A DNA stretch of 64,000 nucleotides from Saccharothrix sp. ST-888. Lineage in GTDB: Bacteria; Actinomycetota; Actinomycetes; Streptomycetales; Streptomycetaceae. A model generated the notes under the pieces. The model had not been told where the DNA came from, ran no database searches, and worked only from the letters and a program-made list of their open reading frames with translations. The stretch is from the NCBI RefSeq assembly GCF_000955975.1, contig NZ_JYJF01000022.1, forward strand, positions 4,296 through 68,295, in the 5' to 3' direction. The position numbers were made by a program, and so were the translations under genes. How positions within the stretch are numbered: the first letter of the stretch is position 1; every line of letters begins with the position of its first letter. Below, piece after piece: positions 17,427-24,571 of this stretch.

Positions 17427-17452
17427 CCCGCCCTCGGAAGGAGAACCAGCCC

Positions 17453-18838
17453 ATGAACGGGACCGACCAGTCCGCCGCGGCCGTCGCACGGCCCGGGGAG
17501 CCGGCGTTCGCCGCCGCGACCGCGGTGTTCAACCTGGCGGCGCCGGTGCGTCCGGCGGCAGCGGTGACGGTCCGGACCGCCGACCAGGTCCGGGCCGCGC
17601 TCCGCCACGCGGAAGCCGAGCAGCTGTGGGTGCGGGTGCACACCAGTGGGCACGCCGCCTCCTCGGCCCGCCCGATGGACGGCTCGCTGCTGATCCGGAC
17701 CGAGCCGGCCGGCCCGGTCGAGGTCGACCCGCAGACCCGCACGGCCCGGATCCCGGCGGGCACCCGCTGGGGCGCCGTGGTCGAGGCGGCCGCCCGGCAC
17801 GGGCTGGCGGCTCCGCACGGCTCCTCGCCGACCGTCGGCGCGGTCGGCTACCTGCTGCGCGGCGGGATCAGCTTCTACGGCCGCCGGGCGGGGCTCGCCG
17901 TGAACAGCGTCCGGGCGGTCGAACTCGTCACGCCGGACGGCGAGTTGCGCCGGGTGGACGGTACGGCCGACCCGGAGCTGTTCTGGGCCCTGCGCGGTGG
18001 CGGCGGCGGCCTCGGCGTCGTCACCGCGGTCGAGATCGGGCTGTTCCCGGCCGCCCGGGTGGTCACCGGAGCGGCCTTCTGGCCCGCGGTGCACGGCCCC
18101 GAGCTGCTCTCCCGCTGGCTGCGGTGGACCCGGGACGCGCCCTCGGCCGTCACCACCGCCCTGCGGGTGCTGAACTTCCCGGCCGTGCCCGGGATCCCAC
18201 CGGTGCTGACCGGCGGCCCGGTCGTCTGCCTGGCCGGGGTGGTACTCGGTCCCACCGCGGACGACCTGGCCACCGCCGAGGCCCAGGCCGAGGAGCTACT
18301 CGGCCCGCTCCGCGCGGTCGCCGAGCCGGTGTTCGACACCTGGTGCACCACCACGCCCCCCGCCGTGGTCCGGACCCACATGGATCCCACCGATCCGGTA
18401 CCGGTGGTCGGCGACCATCTGCTGCTCTCCGAGCTCGATGGGCAGGGCGCCGAGGTCTTCCTCCAGGTCCTCGGCGAGGGCTCGGGATCACCGCTGGTCA
18501 ATGCCGAGCTGCGCCAGCTCGGCGGCGCCCTCGCGGTGCCCGATCCGGACGGCGGTGCGCTGAGCCACCTCGAAGCCGCCTTCGCCTTCACGGCCGGCGG
18601 CCTGGCGGTCGATCCGGTCGCGACGGCCGCGATCCGGAGCCACTGCGCCAAAGTCCGTTCGGCACTCGCACCCTGGGACTCCGGGTGGACCGCGCCGACA
18701 CTGGTCGAGCGACTCGACCAGCCGCAGCGGCATCTGTCGCCCGAGGCGGTCGAGCGGCTGGACCGGATCCGCCGCCGGGTCGACCGTTCCGGGCGCTTCC
18801 GCCACGACGTCCCGCCGGGCGCCTCGGCCCGTTACTGA
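17453..18838 (+). CDS. FAD-linked oxidase (PCMH type), monocovalent
   Basis: 461 aa. An FAD-binding type 4 domain covers residues 30-205, with His67 in VHTSGHAAS for covalent FAD and the PHGSSPTVGAVGYLLRGG loop. The Cys that would make bicovalent FAD is Ser here, unlike the enzyme at 4.4 kb. GGGGGLGVVTAVEI follows as the second flavin contact. The C-terminal substrate domain is divergent, but there is a short BBE-like end. Family chemistry is O2-dependent two-electron oxidation. It is cotranscribed with the acyl-CoA-dehydrogenase-like monooxygenase and the pair ends at a strong terminator. Confidence 0.88.
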   Translation: MNGTDQSAAAVARPGEPAFAAATAVFNLAAPVRPAAAVTVRTADQVRAALRHAEAEQLWVRVHTSGHAASSARPMDGSLLIRTEPAGPVEVDPQTRTARIPAGTRWGAVVEAAARHGLAAPHGSSPTVGAVGYLLRGGISFYGRRAGLAVNSVRAVELVTPDGELRRVDGTADPELFWALRGGGGGLGVVTAVEIGLFPAARVVTGAAFWPAVHGPELLSRWLRWTRDAPSAVTTALRVLNFPAVPGIPPVLTGGPVVCLAGVVLGPTADDLATAEAQAEELLGPLRAVAEPVFDTWCTTTPPAVVRTHMDPTDPVPVVGDHLLLSELDGQGAEVFLQVLGEGSGSPLVNAELRQLGGALAVPDPDGGALSHLEAAFAFTAGGLAVDPVATAAIRSHCAKVRSALAPWDSGWTAPTLVERLDQPQRHLSPEAVERLDRIRRRVDRSGRFRHDVPPGASARY

Positions 18839-18845
18839 CCGCAGG

Positions 18846-18896
18846 CCGAAAGCGCCCTCCGTACCGGCAGTCCACCGGTGCGGAGGGCGCTTTCGG
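18846..18896. terminator. Hairpin terminator between convergent genes
   Basis: A 16-bp perfect stem (18846-18861 with 18881-18896) whose arms begin and end in A/T-containing steps. It lies between the rightward oxidase pair and the leftward DinB-like gene. Confidence 0.85.
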
Positions 18897-18907
18897 CGGG
18901 TGTGCCG

Positions 18908-19708
18908 CTACCGGCCGTCGGAGAACTGGCCGGGGGTGCGGCCGGGACCGGCCGGGCCTCGGTAGCACTGGGCGATGTCCAGCCAGTGGTCGGCCTCCCG
19001 GCCCACCGCGCTGAGGGCGAGGTCGTCGCGGTGGCGGCGCCGGGTGGCCAGCAGGCAGAGGTCGGCGGCCGGACCGGAGATCCGCTGCTCGGCATCGGCC
19101 GGACCGTGGGCCCACAACGCGCCCGACGGCGCGGTGATTTCGAAGCGGAACTGCACCTCGGGCACCGCCAGCCCGCGCGCGTGGTAGCCGAAGTCCCAGA
19201 CCCGCGTGACGAATTCGACCAGCGCCTCCAGCCGGTCGGTGCGCTCCGGCTTCACGCCGAGGGTGTCGGCGATGTCCTGGCCGTGCCCGAACAGCTCCAT
19301 CATCCCGGCGGCGGCCAGCACCGGCGCCGGGATCGCCCGGACCAGCCAGGGGACCTTCTGGCCCACCGGCACCGCGGCCAGGGCCCGCTCGGCCCCGTCC
19401 CGCTCGGCCCGCCACTTGGCCAGCAGGCCGGACCGCGGGGACGCCAGGTAGGGCATCAGCACGGCCTGGATGGCCGCGTTGAAGTCCGGTCCCATCTGGC
19501 CGAGTTGGGCCTCGAACAGGGCGGGCTGGCCGGCCGCGGTGGCCGCCATCCGGAAGGTGGCGGCCAGGTGGGCGACCTGGTGCGCGATCGTCCACCCCTC
19601 CGCCGGGGTGGGCAGCTCCCACTCCGCGTCCGTCAGATCGGCCACCAGGTGGTCGACCTCCGCACCCTCGGCCGCCAGGTCGGCGATGACATCCCTCGAC
19701 ACTGTCAC
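18908..19708 (-). CDS. TIGR03084-type DinB-like (mycothiol maleylpyruvate isomerase family) protein
   Basis: 266 aa. The N-terminal helical domain has the metal-binding pattern of the DinB/MDMPI superfamily: WTIAHQVAHLAATF near 40, EAQL..., and ELFGHGQDIADTLG with a second His near 145. The C-terminal part is the small domain seen in TIGR03084 proteins. Relatives use mycothiol or act on small electrophiles, but this subfamily's reaction is undefined. The GTG start at 19708 follows GAGAGGA. Same strand as the MFS gene 81 nt upstream. A role in detoxifying a reactive enediyne intermediate is possible but only inferred. Confidence 0.8.
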   Translation of the reverse strand: MTVSRDVIADLAAEGAEVDHLVADLTDAEWELPTPAEGWTIAHQVAHLAATFRMAATAAGQPALFEAQLGQMGPDFNAAIQAVLMPYLASPRSGLLAKWRAERDGAERALAAVPVGQKVPWLVRAIPAPVLAAAGMMELFGHGQDIADTLGVKPERTDRLEALVEFVTRVWDFGYHARGLAVPEVQFRFEITAPSGALWAHGPADAEQRISGPAADLCLLATRRRHRDDLALSAVGREADHWLDIAQCYRGPAGPGRTPGQFSDGR

Positions 19709-19789
19709 GCGACGGTTCCTCTCGCTCGATGAGACCGGAACTTGCGCTGCGCACCGTCACGTCATGGCACCGTGACGACAGTTCCAGTA

Positions 19790-21325
19790 TCAGTCGCGCA
19801 CGGCTTCGGCTCTTCTCCCCGACTGCTGATCCAGCGGCTCCAGGCCGGCGTACCAGGCGCCGCCCAACGCCTGCTGCCGGCGTCCGATCAGCCAGGCAGC
19901 GCCCGCGCAGAGCAGCGCGAGGACCGCCACGGCGACCAGCACCCGGGAGGCCGAGGAGACCAGACCGGCCAGCAGCAGCGGTCCGCACAGCCCGCCGAGC
20001 CGGTTGAACAGCGAGACCGTGGCGGTGGCCCGGCCGCGGACACCGGGGGCGGCCAGGTCGGCCGCGATCGGCAGGAAGACCGCCGCCATGGTGTTCACCG
20101 CGAACAGCGCCGCCACCAGCGCGCCCGCGCAGACCCAGCGGACCGCCGTCACCGCACCGCTCGCGGTGAGCGCGAGCAGCAGCAGGGCCGTCGCGGTGGC
20201 CAGCGCGGCCGCCAGCACGATCGGGCCGTACCGGCGGTACCCCCGCATCAGCAGCAGCGCACACGGCACCATGGCGACCGCCGCCACGGTGAGCATCTTG
20301 TTGGCCGTGCCCACCGGCACCCCACCGAGCCGGGCGAGGCTCGGCACCCAGGTGGTCAGCCCGAAGGTCAGCACGCCGATCAGCACCGCGAAGGTGCGCT
20401 GCGCGCCGAAGCCGAAGGCCCGGGCCGCCGCCACCGGCGGACGGTCCGCGGACTCGGAGCGCCGCGGCTGGGCGGAGAAGTCCGGCACCAGCGGGGTCAG
20501 CAGCACCAGCACCAGCCCGGTCGGCGCGCCGATCAGCCACAGCACGCGCCAGCCGTAGACCGGTTCGAGCCAGGTGGCGGACCCGGCGGCCACCAGGTAG
20601 CCGACCGCGGTGGCCACCACCGAGAGAGCGACCACCACGGAACCGCGCACCCGGCCGCCGAAGGTCTCCGTGAGCAGGGTGATCAGCAGTGGCGCGAGCC
20701 CGCCGACGGCCATGCCCATCAGTCCGCACATCACGAGGTTGCCGGCGAAGGAGGGCATCGAGCCGCAGACGCTGGTGACGGTGAAGCCGATGGTGGCGAG
20801 CAGGTACGAACCGCGCCGCCCGAACCGCTCGGACAGCGCGGCGAAGAGCACCGCCCCCGTCGCCGTCCCGGCCAGCCCGGCCACCGCCAGCAGCGAGGCG
20901 GTCTTCGGGTCGAGGCCGTACTCGGCGCGCATACCGGGGATGACGAAGCCCAGCGTGGAGGTCTTGCTGATGTCGATGGTGAGCGCGGCGGTGCCGATGA
21001 CGGCGATCAGCACCCGGTGCCCGGTCCAGGCGGGCCGGGGGCGCTCGGCGCTCGCGGCCCGCCTGCGCAGGCTCACGCCGAGCACCACGACCAGCAGCCC
21101 GGCCACGGCCAGGAACATCTCCGGCATCCGGGACAGCGGCATGCCGTGCAGCGGGTGCAGTGCCGAGGTCTTCTTGATCGGCACCGCCATGTCGGCCATC
21201 GCCGGGTCCATCGAGAAGGCGTTGCGGAAGCCTAAGGCCGATCCGGCCAGCGCGACCACGGTCCCGGCGGTCACCAGCAGGACGGATCCGACTGATCCGG
21301 AGCGATCAGCCTGAGGTAAGTTCAC
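19790..21325 (-). CDS. MFS transporter, probable enediyne exporter
   Basis: 511 aa with 12-14 hydrophobic helices. The loop 2-3 signature LFAALSERFGRRGSYLL and the following LGM-type glycine-rich helices fit the major facilitator superfamily; a long charged-to-hydrophobic start near residues 20-90 adds extra N-terminal helices. The start is GTG 21325. A divergent TetR gene lies 330 nt away and a TetR-like palindrome sits 18-30 nt upstream of the start. This arrangement is typical of a drug efflux pump controlled by its substrate. C-1027 has a comparable exporter (SgcB). Export of the final product is likely. Confidence 0.9.
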   Translation of the reverse strand: MNLPQADRSGSVGSVLLVTAGTVVALAGSALGFRNAFSMDPAMADMAVPIKKTSALHPLHGMPLSRMPEMFLAVAGLLVVVLGVSLRRRAASAERPRPAWTGHRVLIAVIGTAALTIDISKTSTLGFVIPGMRAEYGLDPKTASLLAVAGLAGTATGAVLFAALSERFGRRGSYLLATIGFTVTSVCGSMPSFAGNLVMCGLMGMAVGGLAPLLITLLTETFGGRVRGSVVVALSVVATAVGYLVAAGSATWLEPVYGWRVLWLIGAPTGLVLVLLTPLVPDFSAQPRRSESADRPPVAAARAFGFGAQRTFAVLIGVLTFGLTTWVPSLARLGGVPVGTANKMLTVAAVAMVPCALLLMRGYRRYGPIVLAAALATATALLLLALTASGAVTAVRWVCAGALVAALFAVNTMAAVFLPIAADLAAPGVRGRATATVSLFNRLGGLCGPLLLAGLVSSASRVLVAVAVLALLCAGAAWLIGRRQQALGGAWYAGLEPLDQQSGRRAEAVRD

Positions 21326-21342
21326 TGCTATCCCAATCTGTT

Positions 21343-21355
21343 TGACGGAGCGTCA
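21343..21355. promoter_or_regulatory. Candidate TetR operator
   Basis: A 13-bp perfect dyad, TGACG-GAG-CGTCA, lies 18 nt upstream of the MFS start, where a repressor would cover the promoter or leader. TetR-family operators next to MFS genes often look like this. The site is much closer to the pump than to the TetR gene. Confidence 0.6.
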
Positions 21356-21656
21356 GTCTCTTTACCGAATCGGGGTACCAGATGATGCCGACGCGCCCCG
21401 GCATCCGCAAGCCCCGGTGGAGCAGGGCCGGGATCCCCGGCGACCCGCTCCGGTCCCCTGCCGTACGGGCAGCGGGCAGCACACCTCCAGGCCGCCGGGG
21501 CGGCACCGAGGGCAAACCTTCCGGCTTGCCGCGCCGGTGAAACTATGGGATGTCAACCGGCCGGCGCTTCTCGCAGCTTGCGCACGTGGCGCGCACAGCA
21601 CCCGTTCGCATAACGATGTCATGAATCCGGCAGTGCGGCGTGGAAGACTGTTCGAC

Positions 21657-22307
21657 ATGAGCCCGCGAAGGTCAGATCCCAACATTCGTACGGGACTTGT
21701 GGATGCCGCCGCCCGGCTGCTCGCCGAACACGGACCTCGCGCCCTGTCCGCGCGGCGGGTCGCCACCGAGGCCAGCAGCTCGACCATGGCGCTGTACACC
21801 CACTTCGGCGGCATGAGCGGGCTGGTCCGGGCGATGGTGCGGGAGGGGTTCGTCCGGCTGGAACAGCACCTCAGTGCGGTCGGGGCGACGGACGACCCGG
21901 TCGCCGACATGGCCCTGCTCGGCCGGGCCTACCGCCGCAACGCCCTCGCCAACTCCCACCTGTACTCGGTGATGTTCGGCGGCTCCTCGCTGGCCGGCTT
22001 CTCGCTCAGCGAGGAGGACCGGCAGGCCGGCCGCTACACCCTGCTGCACGCCGTCGAGTGCGCGATCCGGTGCAGCGCGGCCGGACGGTTCTCCGCCATC
22101 CATCCCGAACTGACGGCTAGTCAGATGTGGATCGCCGTGCACGGTCTGGTCACGCTGGAGCTCGGCGGCTACCTGATCGATCCGCTCGGCGCGGATCGCT
22201 GTTTCGAGGCCCAGCTCGTCGGCCTGATGATCGGGGCCGGGGACGAACCGGAGGCCGCCACCAGGTCGGTGGCGGCCTCCGAGCAGCGCCTCGAACACAT
22301 GCGCTGA
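21657..22307 (+). CDS. TetR/AcrR-family transcriptional regulator
   Basis: 216 aa. The N-terminal helix-turn-helix is clear (RTGLVDAAARLLAEHGPRALS...ASSSTMALYTHFGG, residues 10-60), followed by an all-helical ligand-binding domain with a TetR_C-like GLVTLELGGYL helix. I chose ATG 21657, which has GGAAG upstream, over ATG 21621, which has none. About 330 nt of shared upstream region separates it from the MFS pump. It probably represses the pump until an enediyne or precursor binds. It converges on the epimerase gene with a 23-nt gap. Confidence 0.92.
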   Translation: MSPRRSDPNIRTGLVDAAARLLAEHGPRALSARRVATEASSSTMALYTHFGGMSGLVRAMVREGFVRLEQHLSAVGATDDPVADMALLGRAYRRNALANSHLYSVMFGGSSLAGFSLSEEDRQAGRYTLLHAVECAIRCSAAGRFSAIHPELTASQMWIAVHGLVTLELGGYLIDPLGADRCFEAQLVGLMIGAGDEPEAATRSVAASEQRLEHMR

Positions 22308-22330
22308 GCCGATTGACGGGCCGGTCGGTC

Positions 22331-23374
22331 TCAGCCGGTCGGCTCCGGTTCCTTCTCGGCCGCGAGCAGACCCGCCTGCCGGTCGCTCAGTCGACCGTTC
22401 CGGTGCAGCCAGCGCACCGTGTCGGCCATCGTGTCGGCGACGCTCCGGGCGGGCAGCGCGGCGGTGCCGGCGGCGGCGTGCACCTCGGTCGCGTACGCGC
22501 AGGTGTACACCGCGCCGTACTCCGCCGGGATGTGCCAGGGCCAGTGCGGCTGGAGCAGTCCGGCCAGGCGGCCGACCGGCAGCACGGCCCGGGCCGGCAG
22601 GAAGACGGCCGGCAGCCGCCGTCCGGTGAGCTCCCGCAGCGTCCGTACGTACTGCCGGGTGGGCAGGAACGTGCCCGGCCCGAAGTGCCGGTCCAGGCCG
22701 GTGCGCGGCGCGGTCATCAGCCCGGCGTGCAGTTCGGCGGTGTCCCGGACGTCACCGACCGGAAATCCGCCGAGCGGCCAGATCGGCATCAGCCCGCGCA
22801 GCACGTCGCGCAGCCGGGCGGTCTGGTCACCGAGTCGGGGATCGTGCGGGCCGAGCAGCGCCGGCGGGTAGCTGATCAGCACGGGAGCACCGTCCTGCTG
22901 GTGCTGCCGGGCGATCCGCTCCGCCGCCGCCTTGCTCGCCAGGTACGGCTCGGCGGGCCACCCGACCGGGGTGTCCTCGCGCACCGGGGCACCGCCCGTG
23001 GGGAACAGCGCGCCCACGCTGGACACGTGGACGATCCGCTCGGCGCCCGCCCGCCGGGCCGCCGCGAGCACCAGCTCGGTGCCGTGCTCGTTGGTGCGCC
23101 GGATGGTCTCCCGCTGCCGGCTGTCGAAGGAGTAGACCGAGGCGGCGTGCAGGACGGCCTGTGCACCGCACACCACCTCGGCCACCCGGCGCCGGTCGGT
23201 GACCTCGCCGGCCACCGTCTCGACCGCCGCCGGATCCACCCCCAGCGGCGCCAGCCCCCGGGCCACCGCGGCCCGGTCCCGGACCAGCAGCCGCACCTGG
23301 TGGCCACGCCGCAGCAGGGCGGCGACCGAGTGCGCTCCGACGAACCCGGTGCCGCCCGTCACTGCGACCAGCAT
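22331..23374 (-). CDS. NAD(P)-dependent epimerase/dehydratase-like enzyme
   Basis: 347 aa, an extended SDR. The cofactor loop is GGTGFVGAHS at residues 6-15, a catalytic Ser lies in VSSVGAL and Tyr/Lys in EPYLASK. The family includes sugar epimerases, dihydroflavonol reductases and 3-beta-HSD-like enzymes; the YSFDSRQRETIRRTNEHG segment is closest to the reductase group. It is the last gene of the PKSE operon, and its start overlaps the 59-codon ORF by 16 nt. A reduction on the enediyne core is more likely than a sugar step, because no other deoxysugar genes are visible. Confidence 0.88.
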   Translation of the reverse strand: MLVAVTGGTGFVGAHSVAALLRRGHQVRLLVRDRAAVARGLAPLGVDPAAVETVAGEVTDRRRVAEVVCGAQAVLHAASVYSFDSRQRETIRRTNEHGTELVLAAARRAGAERIVHVSSVGALFPTGGAPVREDTPVGWPAEPYLASKAAAERIARQHQQDGAPVLISYPPALLGPHDPRLGDQTARLRDVLRGLMPIWPLGGFPVGDVRDTAELHAGLMTAPRTGLDRHFGPGTFLPTRQYVRTLRELTGRRLPAVFLPARAVLPVGRLAGLLQPHWPWHIPAEYGAVYTCAYATEVHAAAGTAALPARSVADTMADTVRWLHRNGRLSDRQAGLLAAEKEPEPTG

Positions 23375-23538
23375 CGCGTCAACTCCTCCAGCTCCACCAG
23401 TCGTTCCCCCAGCACCGGCCAGGCGGCGAGCACCCGGTCGGCCCCGGCCTCCGGCATCCTGACGGCCGGGCCGACGCCCGGCTTGGCGCTCGCCGCGGCC
23501 GGCCGGGCCCGCCGCCCGCCGCCGTGCCGGGCCGTCAT
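23359..23538 (-). CDS. 59-codon ORF coupled to the PKSE operon
   Basis: Its ATG overlaps the flavin reductase stop (ATGA) and its end overlaps the epimerase start by 16 nt, so it fills exactly the gap between the two genes. The encoded 59-aa protein has a basic, Gly/Ala-rich first half and an amphipathic helical second half (AWPVLGERLVELEELTRC). I do not recognise it. Tight coupling on both sides suggests it is translated, but it could also be a decayed C-terminal extension or a spurious frame in GC-rich DNA. Confidence 0.45.
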   Translation of the reverse strand: MTARHGGGRRARPAAASAKPGVGPAVRMPEAGADRVLAAWPVLGERLVELEELTRCWSQ

Positions 23539-24122
23539 CGGCCACCCCAGCCGAGCCGGTGGAAGCCGCCCCCCAGGAACAGCAGCGCCTCGGTCTCCGA
23601 ACTCCAGTCCGCCTCCAGCACCTCGCCGAGGAAGATCGAGTGGTCGCCGCCGTCGTGCACCTCGACCAGTCGGCACTCCAGCCGGGCGAGCGAGTCGGCG
23701 AACAGCGGCGCGCCGGTGTGCTTGCCCGGCCACCGGTCGATGCCCTCGAACTGGGCCGGGCCGCGCGGCCGCCGCCGGTCGGCGAAGTGGCGGGCGAGCC
23801 GCTCCTGGCGGCCGCCCAGCACATTGACCGCGAAGCACCGCGAGGAGACGATCGCCTCGTGCATCTCCGCCGTCCGGGCCACGCAGCACAGCACCATCGG
23901 CGGTTCGAGGGACACCGAGCTGAAGGCGTTGGCGGTCATCCCGTGCGGGTTCTCGCCGCCCGTGGTCAGCACCGTGATCCCGGTCCCGAACCGGGCCATC
24001 GCGTCCCGCAGCGCGCTGCGCCCGGCGCTGTCCCGCTCGCGGACCGGCCGCGGCTCCCACGGCGGCGGCCAGCCGCCGGACCGTTCGGTCACCACGGCGC
24101 CGCCGATACCGTTGTCGCTCAC
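23535..24122 (-). CDS. Flavin reductase (SgcE6-like)
   Basis: 195 aa with a flavin-reductase-like split beta-barrel: ALRDAMARFGTGITVLTT near 35, NAFSSVSLEPPMVLCC as the flavin-contact strand, AVNVLGG and the GDHSIFLGEV C-terminal motif. It should reduce FAD or FMN with NADH and release it to partner monooxygenases. In C-1027, SgcE6 feeds SgcC and the halogenase. Here candidates are the HpaB-like, acyl-CoA-dehydrogenase-like and perhaps LLM enzymes. The GTG start overlaps the thioesterase stop (GTGA), so it is coupled to the core operon. Confidence 0.93.
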   Translation of the reverse strand: MSDNGIGGAVVTERSGGWPPPWEPRPVRERDSAGRSALRDAMARFGTGITVLTTGGENPHGMTANAFSSVSLEPPMVLCCVARTAEMHEAIVSSRCFAVNVLGGRQERLARHFADRRRPRGPAQFEGIDRWPGKHTGAPLFADSLARLECRLVEVHDGGDHSIFLGEVLEADWSSETEALLFLGGGFHRLGWGGR

Positions 24123-24571
24123 CGCGTCCTCCCCGCCGGTGCCGGCCCGGTCGCGTACGGCACCAGGGCCTGCCGCAGTTCCTCCGGCACCCGGGCCGGC
24201 ACGGTCGCGGTGTTCGGGCCCCGCATGCAGGCGATCCGCTGACGGCCGCGGGCGACCAGGTGTTCGCCCGCGTCGGTCATCCGCACGTACTCGAAGCTGA
24301 ACTGGATCTGCGTCTGGGTCAGTTCGTCCAGCCGCATGCGCACCGACACCTCGTCGAAGGCGGTGATCTCGGCGAAGAACTCGCAGTCCACCTTGAGTGT
24401 GAAGAGCTTGAGGTCGTCCTGGAGGTCGGCCAGCACGCCCGGCGCCTTCTCCTTGAGGAACATCTCCCGGCAACGTCCCTGCCACCGCAGGTAGTTCACG
24501 TAGTAGACGTTGCCGACGAGGTTGGTCTCCTCGAAGCCCACCACGTGCCGGATCTCGTAGTAGTCGGCCAT
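24119..24571 (-). CDS. Enediyne hot-dog thioesterase (SgcE10/CalE7/DynE7 type)
   Basis: 150 aa, a single hot-dog domain. The segment VGFEETNLVGNVYYVNYLRW (residues 10-29) is almost invariant in enediyne thioesterases. It releases the polyene intermediate from the PKSE carrier domain; with PKSE this pair is the hallmark of enediyne clusters. Its ATG overlaps the PKSE stop by one base (TGATG), so the enzymes are produced together. Active as a tetramer in characterised homologues. Confidence 0.97.
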   Translation of the reverse strand: MADYYEIRHVVGFEETNLVGNVYYVNYLRWQGRCREMFLKEKAPGVLADLQDDLKLFTLKVDCEFFAEITAFDEVSVRMRLDELTQTQIQFSFEYVRMTDAGEHLVARGRQRIACMRGPNTATVPARVPEELRQALVPYATGPAPAGRTR

